A stretch of 64,000 nucleotides of DNA from Delphinus delphis (taxonomy: Eukaryota > Chordata > Mammalia > Artiodactyla > Delphinidae). A program made the position numbers and the translations under genes. Location: the NCBI RefSeq assembly GCF_949987515.2, contig NC_082695.1, positions 72,008,466 to 72,072,465 of the forward strand. The letters are read 5' to 3'. The notes beneath the pieces are model-generated. The model had not been told where the DNA came from and searched no databases. It worked only from the letters and a program-made list of their open reading frames with translations. Positions 22,019 to 32,300 of the stretch are shown piece after piece; within the stretch, counting starts at the first letter, position 1; each line of letters opens with the position of its first letter.

Positions 22019-23654
22019 ATTTTTGCAGGTTGATAATAATGTTGGGGCCACCGACCAGGATGCTGCCTGGCGTGTCACCCCTCCGCAGCCCTGTTTATGG
22101 CCATCATAAAATGTCTGTGGACAGTCCAATGGCTGATTTTCCAGGGTCTTTTTCTACTGTCTGAAGGATCAGAAAAAAAATCTATCAGCTGGAGAAATTA
22201 AGCCATTTTTCTTCCGGGGAGAGAAATGGAGTAGCAGGCTTTCCACATTAAAATGCTACAGTGGATTCCAGATGAATGAAAAATTGGTCTGCATAGTAAT
22301 GAGACTCGGGAGAGAGATGGAAGGTCTGTAGCTGGTTCCTGGCAGAGGTGCAGCGTGGGACAGTACATCAAGCCTGGATGAGTCAGGCGAGTGGGTCTCA
22401 GGGGCTTTCACTCTGGGGAACCGGATGCCAAGACATCACTCTCTTTAGTCTCCCTGCATTTATTTTTCCGAAAAGCTAGCTGTCCAGGTGGTTTTATTAG
22501 AGAGGGGCAATCGCTGGGCTCCTCGTCCAATTATCACCCTTTGTTCCCTCCGGTGCCATGCACCAGGTGCCTGACAGGACCCCCACTGCCCCTCACAACT
22601 CACACAGGTCAAGTCCCTCAGAAAGAGGGGTCCAGCCTTCAGCGGGGGTGAGGCCTGTCACAGAGGAAGGACCTTAGCCCAGCTTCAGGCGATTAACCCA
22701 CGTATGATCCAGGTATAATATTATGACTGGCCGGAAACCTAATCATGGTCTATCTACGGACCTGAGCAAACTGGAGCGAGCGATGACAGTGGGCAGGTTA
22801 CTGGGAAGCCACAAGAGCAGGAGAATTCACTTCAGGATGCCAGCCCAGACCCCACCCTTGGTGGGGATTAGCTTCCTGTGGGCTTTCAGGCGCCCGACCT
22901 TCCCGAGTTGCCCTGGAGTTCCTGGCTCAAAAGGGCCATTTCTCACCTGGGAGGCTCTTGGGGACAGAGGCTCCTTTGTCTTGTCATTGCTTTTTCAGGG
23001 TGAGTCTTCTGCCTACAGCTGCTGCCCGCTTCCTACAGAGGGGCCCCATCACAGGAAGGGAGAACAGGGCCCTGGCAACTTGGATGCGAAGGCGCTAGGT
23101 GGGCGGGTAGAGGCTTAACAGCTCTGAGCATCATTGATAAGATGGGGACGACAGCGCTGAGCCTGCACAGATGCTGTATCCACTTAGCAGGTGCTTCCTA
23201 AATGGGAGCTGCTATTTCATTATTCTTTGCTGCCTGGCATGAGTGGAAGGGCGGTGAATTCCTGCTGCTCCCAAGTGTTGCCTGATCTACCATGTCTATA
23301 GTCCCACTATCATTTTTATTTATTTATGTCTAATTTCATTCCAGAGCAGCTTATGTGCTCTACTCCCTGAGGTCCCCTTCAAAGGCAGGTATTCATGGGA
23401 GAGGTAACATATCAGATCCACCCTTTTCACATTTTCCCAAAAAGCCCTCTAATGGCAGAGGGGAGTGAGCACGTACATTCTGGGTGGCCGTGCAGACTGA
23501 GTCAGACAGCATAGCAAGTGTGAAGTTTCTCTGAGTTTTTTGCCTTAAAAGTGCAGGCCAATTTCGAAGCCTACTCTATAACATAAGCATCGTCTGAATG
23601 ATTTGTTTAGAAAAAATAAACATTAGATGCTGCAGAAAGAAGAGTGATGATTAC
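22019..23654. other. No gene seen; single-copy DNA
   Basis: Balanced composition. The 131-codon frame at 22723-23118 has no recognisable domain. No repeat family recognised. Confidence 0.5.
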
Positions 23655-23850
23655 CCGTTGATCTAGTGGTTCCTAACACTGTTTTCCAAACCTGCTGCAT
23701 CAGAATCACTGGGAAAACTTAAAACCATCCAGCTACCCAGACCCCATGCCTGAAACTTTGACCCGTGTTTTGGGCTGGAACCTGGGGATTTGCGTTTTAG
23801 GAAGTGTCCCTAAGCAATTCTGACTTGAGGCCAGGTTTAGGATCCACTGC
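23655..23850. repeat. MER5A-like hAT-Charlie relic
   Basis: Follows the MER5A order: 'gtggttcctaacactg', 'ctgcatcagaatcactggga', 'cctggggatttgcgttttag', 'agcaattctgacttgaggcc'. Termini are diverged. Confidence 0.6.
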
Positions 23851-24739
23851 AGAGTAAATACCCCCAATCTGCAGGGGGACATGTGTCTTTAAATGGAGGA
23901 GGGGAGTTCATGGGAGCAGAAGCCAGAGGAAGGCTCCAGCAGGTAAGGAGGTAAGGTAGACAAAGAGTTGGGGCTGAGAGGACAGTAAGATGGGCATTTT
24001 GAAAGACATTTCCTCGTCCGTTCATTCTGCCTTAGAATGATCAGTACTGATGTCAAGTCTGCCCAAGCCTGTGGTTTCTTATGAATCCGTGACCTGAACA
24101 TGAACACTGCTCAAGAAGGTGGAAGGCACCTGGCCCGGACACTGACGATGCGGCCGGCCCTGTGCACCTGAGACCTGGTCTGAATCTGGGATTTGAGTCA
24201 GGCCCAGCGTGGGGAGGTCATCAAAGCTGCAGCTGGTCACACAGGCGCTGCAGAGGCCGTGTGGCATTGTTTCTCTGATGGTTGGGAAAGAGTGGGGGGT
24301 GGGGGGTGCCAGGATGCTCTGGAAGCTTCTCTAGACTCCAAGCCCAGGACAGGACTTCCTGGTTATTCCTAGCCGGGGTCTGTCCCTACACTGCTGGGAC
24401 CTTCACTGGGTCTGGCTCCCCTGTGGAGGCTCCCCGCATCCCACGCCACCCCCCCCACCCCGAGGCAGCACCCAGTACATTTGCTCTCCCTTCTCCCACG
24501 ATCACGGGCAGGCGCAGGCAGGCTGGCCAGGAACTTCCCACTTCAGGTTTTCCAGTTTGCCGACCATGCAGGCCCCAGGCCTGGATTTCTGCTGAGGCAG
24601 GTGACCCCCTGGGACCTGACCTCTGCACCCTGTTCCCCGGCAGGGCCAGTTGTCAAGGAGATGACAGGATTGAATTCCGAGTTAAGGGAACCAATCTTGT
24701 CTAATTTTATCTTCACTGTCTTCCTCTTGCCTGCCCTTC

Positions 24740-24742
<3 letters not shown>
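23851..24742. other. No gene seen; GC-rich single-copy DNA
   Basis: GC-rich with several overlapping frames of up to 140 codons (24282-24704) that lack recognisable domains. Long G runs at 24291-24306 form only two blocks. Confidence 0.5.

Positions 24743-24790
<48 letters not shown>
24743..24790 (+). repeat. (CT)n microsatellite, about 24 uninterrupted units
   Basis: A pure ct dinucleotide run followed directly by seven T residues. Confidence 0.97.
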
Positions 24791-24796
<6 letters not shown>

Positions 24797-24974
24797 ATCC
24801 CGTTCAGCAGTTAAAAGAATGGTGGTCATTTTCTAAGTGGTGACCAAATCATTATTTCATTCAAGTAAGACTTTTGGCTGGCTTTTAGGAAATCTCTGCA
24901 GTAGGGTTGATTTTGCATATCATACACACAGAGCTGCCTTACATTATTGACTGCTTCCAAGCCCCTGGACTAAC

Positions 24975-25110
24975 TCACCTGTGATCCTCACAACATCCTA
25001 GGAAGACTTTATTACCTCCAGCTGTCTGATGCAAAACATAGAAATAAGAGGCAAAGCCCACAGCTAGCCAGTGACTAAGCTGGTCCTGGATCCCAGATCT
25101 CCTGACCCAC
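24975..25110 (-). repeat. MIR fragment, antisense
   Basis: 'gatcctcacaacatcctagg', 'aagactttattacctcca', 'cccacagctagccagtgact' and the following 'cctggatcccag' are reverse MIR in order. Confidence 0.65.
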
Positions 25111-26297
25111 AGTTCAGAGCTGGCCGGGATTTAGGATGGGATGTGCAACCGTCCCTGGGTTCCTGGAGGCATTACACCTCTGGGGCCGGGTCAGTGCATT
25201 CCGTCAGCAGCACACAGCCGAGCTTTGAGCTCATTTTGCTGCCTGGTGGCCATGATGCTGATGCTGATCTGATGAGACTCAGCTTATGGGATGTGATACC
25301 ATCTGTATCCTTTGTCAAAAGCCATCAACTTTTCAGGACAAATCTGCAAATGGTGCTTCTTGCTTCTCCTCCCAACACCTACTTCCCCTTGCTCATTTTA
25401 AGATAATAAAAATATATGACATTTCTAAAACGCCACTCATCAGGCATCTTAGAAATTCACTTAGAAACTTGCAAATAAATGAAATAAAATGATGGCCATA
25501 CTCAATGGGGGTAGAGTTACCCTCCTCCTCTTGGAGGGTGATGAGGGCATCAAGTCCACATAAACAGAGTCCTTTTCTGTTGTCCTGATACCTACAAAAA
25601 AATCTTCTAGAATGAACCCCCTCTATCCACTATCCTCCCACAACCCAGAGGCATCTTTGTTTGTTCTTATTTCAGTTTGTAGTAAATGACAATCTCCTGG
25701 AAAGAGCATGGCTATACCGGGACTTAGGCGAGCCTGACCCCCAGGATGTGAAGCCCAGCTAAGGGGATGTCCTACTTCTGTCTTGCCTCTCCTCAAGTTC
25801 TCTGTTTGGCACTCCTCTCTCAGGGCCCCCTCCCAGCTGCCCATCCCTATAGCCTCCCTCCCACTCCAGATGTGCTCAGAATCATCACCCACATACACAC
25901 AGCAGCCAAATTGCTTCCTCCCATGGGGACTTTCCCAACCTGTATCTCATTATTTTCAAGAAGACAGAACTTTTCTCTAGGGTAATTACATGTCCTGGTT
26001 TGCCCATGACCGTCACAGTATGATTGTGATGTCATAATCATGAATTGTGTGTTCCTTTTGACTCAAATAAAATATCTCGTTGTGTATACGAAATTACCTG
26101 GTCTCTCAATGATCAGGTTTGCGGGAAGGACACCTTCATTGATATTTCCTAACTGTGATGATCTCCATACGAAGTCATGGCAAGATGGGGAGAGAGACAT
26201 AGGAGGTGGGTGTCTCGGGTAGCTTGCCTCGCTGACTTACAAGCTCATTTATCTTGGTTTCCTCAGAGCTTAGCACAGAGCTTGGAACACACTAGAG
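25111..26297. other. No gene seen
   Basis: Single-copy, AT-rich towards the right. A short L2-like tail may lie at 26220-26290 ('agcttagcacagagcttgga'). No plausible coding frame. Confidence 0.5.
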
Positions 26298-26697
26298 TAG
26301 TGATTCTCAAACTTTTGGGTCTCAGAACTATTTTACATTCTTCAAAGTTACTGAGGACGCCAAAGAGCTTTGTTTATGCAAATTATATCTGACATATTTA
26401 ATACATTAGGAATTAAAACTGAGAAAGGTTTAAAATATGTATTGGCGTTGATTTATATTTTTGCATATCTCTTCAGTATGTTGCCCAGTAGTAACTAGCG
26501 AGATTCCATATTTGGTCTTGTGGCAACCCTCAACGTGTAGTCTCTGAAAAACTCCACTGTACACTCAAAAGACAATGAGAAGGAGAAAGGCAAATAAACT
26601 CTAGCATTAACATGAAAAACTAATTTTGCCCCTATGGACCCCTGAAAGCATCTCAGGGACTCCCGGGAGACCCAGACCACACTTTGAAAACTGCTTC
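26298..26697. mobile_element. Non-autonomous hAT-Charlie-like DNA transposon relic
   Basis: The left end is 'tagtgattctcaaacttttg' and the right end 'cacactttgaaaactgctt', which form a diverged terminal inverted repeat of the 'agtggttctcaaact' type common to hAT-Charlie elements. The interior includes 'gaggacgccaaagagctttg' and 'ggcaaataaactctagcatt'. I found no convincing 8-bp duplication, partly because an L1 landed at the right edge. Confidence 0.65.
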
Positions 26698-26701
26698 CCT
26701 G

Positions 26702-27122
26702 CCTAGAGTCTGTCATACTGAGCAAAGTAAGTCAGACAGAGAAAGACAAACATCATATGATATCGTGTATATGTGGACTCAAAAAAAAATGGTACAAATG
26801 AACCTATTTACAAAACAGAAATAGTCATAGATAGAAAACAAAGCTTATGGTTGCCGGGGGGAAAGGTCGGGGGTGGGAGGGATACATTGGAAGATTGGGA
26901 TTGACACATACACACTACTGTATATAAAATTGGTAACTAATAAGGACCTACTGTATAGCACAGGGAACTCTACTCAATACTCTGTAATGGCCTATATGGG
27001 AAAAGAATCTAAAAAAGAGTGGATACATGTATGTGTATAACTGATTCAATTTGCTGTACAGCAGAAACTACCGCAACATTGTAAATCAACTCTACTCCAA
27101 TAAAAATTAATAGCAAAAGAAA
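26702..27122 (+). mobile_element. L1 3' end, sense, 5'-truncated
   Basis: About 420 bases of L1 3' UTR ('gtcagacagagaaagacaaa', 'cctactgtatagcacaggga', 'ccaataaaaattaatagc'). A perfect 16-bp duplication, gaaaactgcttccctg, lies at 26686-26701 and 27123-27138. The left copy overlaps the right terminus of the hAT relic. Confidence 0.95.
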
Positions 27123-27534
27123 GAAAACTGCTTCCCTGGGTATTCAGTTAGTACCTGTTGAATAAAACAAATTTTCACATTAAAAATCTATAAGAGGAAT
27201 GTGGAAGCTTCCAGTGGGAGGGGAGGTATTATTTGCACTTCCTGGATAGTTCCTGTATAATTTAAATAGCTACTTTAGACATATTATGGTTCAGATTTGG
27301 GGGGATGAGGGGGACCTGGTGCCTATAATAAAACAATTATAAAATTTTTTTTCCATGGAAAAAGGTGAAATAAAGTTCAGGCAATAAATTAGCAACATTT
27401 TGAACATATTTGTGTCTGTGTGAAAGGGATGCATATGATTCTCAAGCCACTGGGGGTGAAAAGAGGGGATGTTCGATCTCTTCTAATGAAATTATAAAGT
27501 TTCCAAGGTTGGGGCTATATTTTCTCATTTTTGA

Positions 27535-27735
27535 GATCTGTGTTGTCCAATACAGTAGCCACCAGCCACCTGTGACTGTTGAATACTTGAAAGATGGTGC
27601 TAGCCAGATTGAGCTGTGCTATAAATATAAAACGTACACTGAATTTTGAAGATTTGGTACGAAAAAAGAATACAAAATGTCTCATTAATCATTTTAAAAT
27701 ATCAATGACATGCTGAATTAATGTTTTGGCTATAC
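27535..27735. repeat. Probable palindromic-type DNA transposon fragment
   Basis: 'gttgtccaatacagtagcca', 'ccagccacctgtgac' and 'gaatacttgaaagatgg' match one arm of a common hAT-type mammalian element in which the same words recur inverted. The second arm is not visible. Confidence 0.45.
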
Positions 27736-27769
27736 TGAGTTAAATAAAATATATTATTAAAATTAATCT

Positions 27770-28385
27770 CACAGCCAAGATGTCCTTCAATGGGTGAATG
27801 GCTAAAAAGAAACTCGGGTCCATCTAGACAATGGAATATTATTCAGTGTTAAAATGCAATGAGCTATCAAACCATAAAAAGACATGGAAGAACCTTAAAT
27901 ATATGTCACTAAGTGAAAGAAAGCACTTAGTGAAAGAATCTGAAAAAGCTACATACTGTATGATTTCAGTCATGTAACACTATGGAAGAAGCAAAACCCC
28001 GAGGACATTGAAAGATCAGCAGTTGTCAGGTGTTAGATGGGGGGAGAGGCAGAAAAGGGTGAATAGGTGAGCACAGGGGATTTTTAGGGCAGTGAAACTA
28101 TTCTGTATGATATAGTAACGGTGATACTTGTCACTTAGACATTTGTCAAAACCCCTGTGTTGTGTTTTCTTTACAACACAAAGAGTGATCCTTAATGTAA
28201 ACTGTGGACTTTAGTCAATAATAATAATAATAATGTATCAATATTGGCTCATCAATTGTAACCAATGTCCCACCCTAATGCAGTAAGTCACTAATGGGGC
28301 AACAAGTTGGGGCAGAGGAGGTGGTGGTGCAGATATATGGGAGATCTTCATTATTGCTCCATTTTTCTGTAAATCTAAAATGGGA
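27770..28385 (+). mobile_element. Old L1 (L1MA-like) 3' end, sense
   Basis: Starts in terminal ORF2 ('gatgtccttcaatgggtgaa', 'atggaatattattcag') and runs through the 3' UTR ('gatcagcagttgtcagg', 'ggatttttagggcagtgaaa') to 'ttctgtaaatctaaaa'. An (aat)n run lies at about 28218-28234. The same 3' UTR recurs at 58.7-59.07 kb. Confidence 0.85.
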
Positions 28386-29159
28386 CGAGGGGTCCAGATC
28401 CCGGCTCCACTCCGTGGAGCGGGTCGCGGAGCCAGCTCCCTCTCAGACCCCAACAGAAATCCCTAACCTTGCAAGATGCATTGGTAGCTGGTGTCTTTAA
28501 GTGAATCCCTGCATTTCGGCAGAGAGGTCTGTGAGTGGTCATTTTTATAAATCCCGAAGAGGGAGTGGAAACGACCTCCTTCTTTCCCAGTCCCACGCTC
28601 ACCCAGGCTTCATCCCAGAGGGATTTAGCTGGGAAAGTCACTTTTCGGAGACTGGTTCCCTCTACTGCCGAACTCGGCCACCAAAAGTTCTGAAAGCAAA
28701 CCAGGCACCTCCTGCCCTTGGGGCCCTTGGACTTCATCAGGGCTGTTGTCCGAATTCAGATGTGGGATGAGGGCAGCCCCCAGGCTCCATGGGGTGCTTG
28801 GAGAACGCAAACTCATCCCTTCATTCCCCAAATACCTTCCGTTACTTATTTTTATTTTAAATCAGGAAATACTCCAAACACACAGAAAAACACAGAGAAT
28901 ACTGCAAGATTCTCATGTGTCCACTGCCCAGATGTAAAAGATGTTAATATTTTGCCTTAAAGCTTCAGATCATTTTTTAAAGAAATAGCCTGTTTTAGAT
29001 GGAGCTGCATAGTAGCATCATCAACCTGTCCCCATCCTTTGCCTTTTCTCTTTCCAGAGGGAACCTGTCTCCTGATATTACTGGAGTTCTTCCCTACCTA
29101 GATTTATATATCATCTATGTACATGGCCATAAGCAAATGTATTACTGCTTTTAACAATG
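28386..29159. other. No gene seen; possible old repeat at 28850-29160
   Basis: 28386-28850 is single-copy. Past 28850 the words 'tcatgtgtccactgcccaga' and 'ttaatattttgcc' suggest an old DNA transposon or L1, which I could not assign. Frames of up to 120 codons lack domains. Confidence 0.45.
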
Positions 29160-29302
29160 TAATAAATAGAGAGATAGCTACTTACTGAATGTCTAGTATG
29201 CACTAGCCACTGTTCTAGGTACTGAGGATGGAGTAATGAAAAAAAAATCTCAACACTCGAGTTTAAATTCTAGGGAGGGAGGCAAATTAAAAACCAACAC
29301 AC

Positions 29303-29875
29303 GTGACAGTGGAATACTACTCAGCCATAAAAAAGAATGAAACGTTGCCATTACAATAGACAAATAAGCGCAAAATAAATAACTTAGTTTTCCATCAGTG
29401 CTCTGAAGAAATCATGCAAAGTAAAGAGAGAGAGAAGGACTGGGGTTGTGCGAGAGCTGGGGCTACGTGCAGCAACATGGATGGACGTGGAGGGCATTAT
29501 GCTAAGTGAAATAAGTCAGAGAAAGACAAATATTGTATGATATCACTTACATGTGGAATCTAAAAAACACAACAAATTAGTGAATATAACAAAAAAGAAG
29601 CAGACTCACAGATATAGAGAACAAACTAGTGGCTACCAGTGGGGAGAGGGAAGAGGGGAGGGGCAATATAGGGGTAGGGAGATAGGAGGTACGAACTATT
29701 AAGTATAAAATAAGCTACAAGGATGTATTGTACAACGTGGGGAATATAGCCACTATTTCACAGTAACTATAGATAGAGTATAAACTTTAAAAGTTGTGGC
29801 TCACCATATTGTATACCTATATAGTAACTTATATAGTATTGTACAGCAACTATACTTCAATTTAAAAACAAGAAG
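29303..29875 (+). mobile_element. L1 3' end, sense, interrupted
   Basis: A 5'-truncated L1 starting at 'tggaatactactcagccata' near 29311 and ending with 'caactatacttcaattta'. The flanks share an imperfect duplication (attaaaaaccaacac at 29286-29300; a three-base-longer version at 29876-29893). Between the two L1 parts lies a 115-base segment that is not L1. Confidence 0.8.
29353..29467. other. Non-L1 segment inside L1, resembles L2-like repeat
   Basis: L1 would read 'gccatt' directly into 'tgcagcaacatgg', but here about 115 bases intervene. They include 'cagtgctctgaagaaatcat' and an agagagag run. These words match the L2-like repeat type seen just after the L1. Confidence 0.6.
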
Positions 29876-29920
29876 ATTAAAAAACGCCAACACCTATGAG
29901 TACGCTGAAGAAAAATAAGG

Positions 29921-30675
29921 CAGGGAAGGTGCATCCCGGGTGCTGTCGGCTGACCTCCTGGGGTGGGTCCTGTGCTCTATTGCCTTAAGCTTTGACTCCT
30001 TTTCAGTGGTGGTTAGTTTTTTTCTACAGGAGTCCCATTACCCTGGGTCATGGAAGGGCAAAGAAAGGGGTCCTGCCGTTTGCTTCTGCAATCTGTGAAT
30101 GGTTTCCTATGAATTCCACAGCTTGGGGGTCCAGCACCCCGAGGGAAGTTTACATTCAGACTCCTCTCTGTGGGAACCTCAGTCTTGGGATTTCAGTTTC
30201 ACAAGGGAGACATTTTTCCCTCTGGAGCCCCAGGCAGATGACACCGCTTTGTCATTTCTCGGAGCCATTAGGAGAGATTTTCCCCCAGTCTTTTCTCATA
30301 GAGGAGGCAGTTCTTCCAAGCGCCTGCTTAGAGGCAGGTCTCAAGGCTGCTCCCTGTGTGATGCGAACTGTGTCCCCCAACGTGCGTGCCCCAGGGACCT
30401 GTGTCCAGGACATATATCCGCCGGGCTCTCCAGCCCTTGTCGGTTCCATTTTATGGTCCATTTTTGCCTCTTGCACCAGGGAGTTTTCTTTCCTTCTTTG
30501 CAACTTGGCTCAAAATTTAAAACCTATTTTTGTTATTTTATCCAGGACCTCTGTGTGTTTGGAACAGGAGGGAATCCACAGCAGCTCTGATTGCTGTGCT
30601 CCCAGGATTTTAAACCATCTTTTTATTGGCTTGTCTCCGGGCCTTAAATCCTCCCTCTGGCCTCCTGCCTTGTAG
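29921..30675. other. No gene seen; 227-codon open frame judged accidental
   Basis: A plus-strand frame runs from 29992 to 30675, with a second frame (163 codons) overlapping it. Neither shows a recognisable domain, a signal peptide or biased codon use that I could see, and no promoter or splice structure is evident. The longest frame would encode a Ser/Pro/Leu-rich protein. It could be an unrecognised exon, but nothing supports this. Confidence 0.45.
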
Positions 30676-30679
30676 TTAA

Positions 30680-30910
30680 GAGCACGATTCTAGAGTCGGA
30701 CTCTCTGGATTCAAATTCTGGCTCCATCACTTATTAAATGTGGACCAGGGGAAAGATAACTAACCTCAGTTTCCTCATCTGTACAGTGGGACACTCATAA
30801 TACTGGCCTCCCTGGATCGTTAGGAAGATTAAATAAGTTAGCACTGGTAAGGTGCTCAGACGGGTGTCTGGAACCTGGTAAGTACCATATAGGTACTAGC
30901 TGTTATTTAT
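30680..30910 (+). repeat. MIR SINE
   Basis: 'gttaagagcacgattctaga', 'tctggattcaaattctggct', 'cctcagtttcctcatctgta' and 'taagtaccatataggtacta' follow MIR from end to end. Confidence 0.9.
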
Positions 30911-31639
30911 TTAGGTTTAGGGTCTTTACTGTTAGTCTGCTACTAATAAAGGATTCAACTCTTGGAAAATATATTCCATAGGGTTACTAACATATATCTA
31001 CCACTAATACATTTAGTTTATTCAGTTCTCACCTAGCTGTCATTCTGGAGAAGGGAGATGAGGAACCCTTAGGAACTGGAGTCTGAGAGGCTAAACTTTG
31101 ATGGGGATGGGAGGTCCAGGAGGATGGTTTGTCCAGGTGTGGCGGCAGAAAGGAGTGATCTTGCCAGCATGAGGGACTATATTTCTTTGATAAAAATTTA
31201 GAAATTAACAAAGAAAAGAAGCCATTTCCGATGTTGGTTCTTTCCTATGATTTTGAGGAAGGAGTGTGTCGTTTTACTGGCGTTTTTGTCTGGGCAACTT
31301 TTGCATTTCTTTTTTACTGAAGAGATTGTCACTTCCCAGTAGACTTGTCTAGGAAACACTTTAAAGTATTCCTGTGGGACACTAAGTGTCTGATGAGTTT
31401 CTCTTTCTGACACTATGAAGTAAGTGATCAGGCTGGACTTCAGTCTATGCTTTGCTGAAAGACACTTGGATGGATCATGCCGCAGAGATGTTTGCTACAA
31501 ATGGATAACCACTCTACAAAGCTAGGAATCCTGGCTTTGACCCTGGTGTCAACTTTGGGGGGAATAAGAATAATTGGATACATAAACTTCTATTTCATGT
31601 TCTGTAAAAAGCAAATATTGGCCAGGGTGCACTTTGTCC

Positions 31640-32095
31640 CTCCAATAACAGAAATTCATTGAATACCTACTATGTGCCAGACATCAGCACCCAGGAGGCA
31701 ACCACTGTTTCCAGTTTCATAGACATTCTCTCAACTTATTCTATGCAGGCAAACACGTGCACAAGCATTTTATAAAATGTACTGTTGCGTACCTTGCGTT
31801 TTCACTTAACGTTGTATCTTACAGGTCATTTTGCATCAGTGCATATGCTTCAGTAGGGCGGCCTCATTCTTTTAAATAACTTCATGGTATTTCACCACAT
31901 GGATATACCATAACTTATATGAATAATCCCCTATTGATGGAGACTTAGAGCTTGTTTCCAATCATTCAAAAATGCTGCAGTGTATAATCTTATACACACG
32001 TTTCACAGATGTGAGTGTGTATCAGCAGGATAACTTCCTAGAAGCGGAATTAAAAGAAAAAATCCACATACATCTTTTCTAAATATGGCAAGAAG
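31640..32095 (-). repeat. L2-like tail followed by very old L1 fragment, antisense
   Basis: 31640-31690 has 'cattgaatacctactatgtg' (L2-like). From about 31790 on, 'ttcacttaacgttgtatctt', 'atggatataccataacttat', 'cccctattgatggagactta' and 'cctagaagcggaatt' are reverse-strand old L1 ORF2. Confidence 0.65.
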
Positions 32096-32159
32096 CAGAA
32101 GTTCGTGCTATTAAATGAACCAATTGGATGTGGGGAAACAGTGCAGCAGGGAGCATTGG

Positions 32160-32300
32160 CCTGGGGGTGTTTTATTGCGGATAATCAACTGGTGACCTTG
32201 GGCAAGTCTTTTAACTTCTTTGAAACTTAGTTTCTTCGTTTGTAGAATGGGTCACTGGGTCATTCAAGGCTGAGGGAGAAATGTCCTTGAACCCATCCAT
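32160..32300 (+). repeat. MIR fragment
   Basis: 'ggtgaccttgggcaagtctt', 'ttaacttctttgaaac' and 'ttcgtttgtagaatggg' are MIR core and downstream sequence. Confidence 0.7.

Larger units (their letters stand above)
29160..29920. repeat. L2-like repeat split by an L1 insertion
   Basis: The left half ('tactgaatgtctagtatgca', 'cactgttctaggtactgagg') ends near 29300. After the L1, 'ctgaagaaaaataaggcagg' near 29904 continues the same repeat. Confidence 0.55.

Noticed and set aside
29992..30675. 227-codon open frame on the plus strand
   Set aside because: No recognisable domain, an overlapping 163-codon frame in another reading, and no supporting signals. A similarity search against mammalian proteins would settle it; a clear hit would reverse this.
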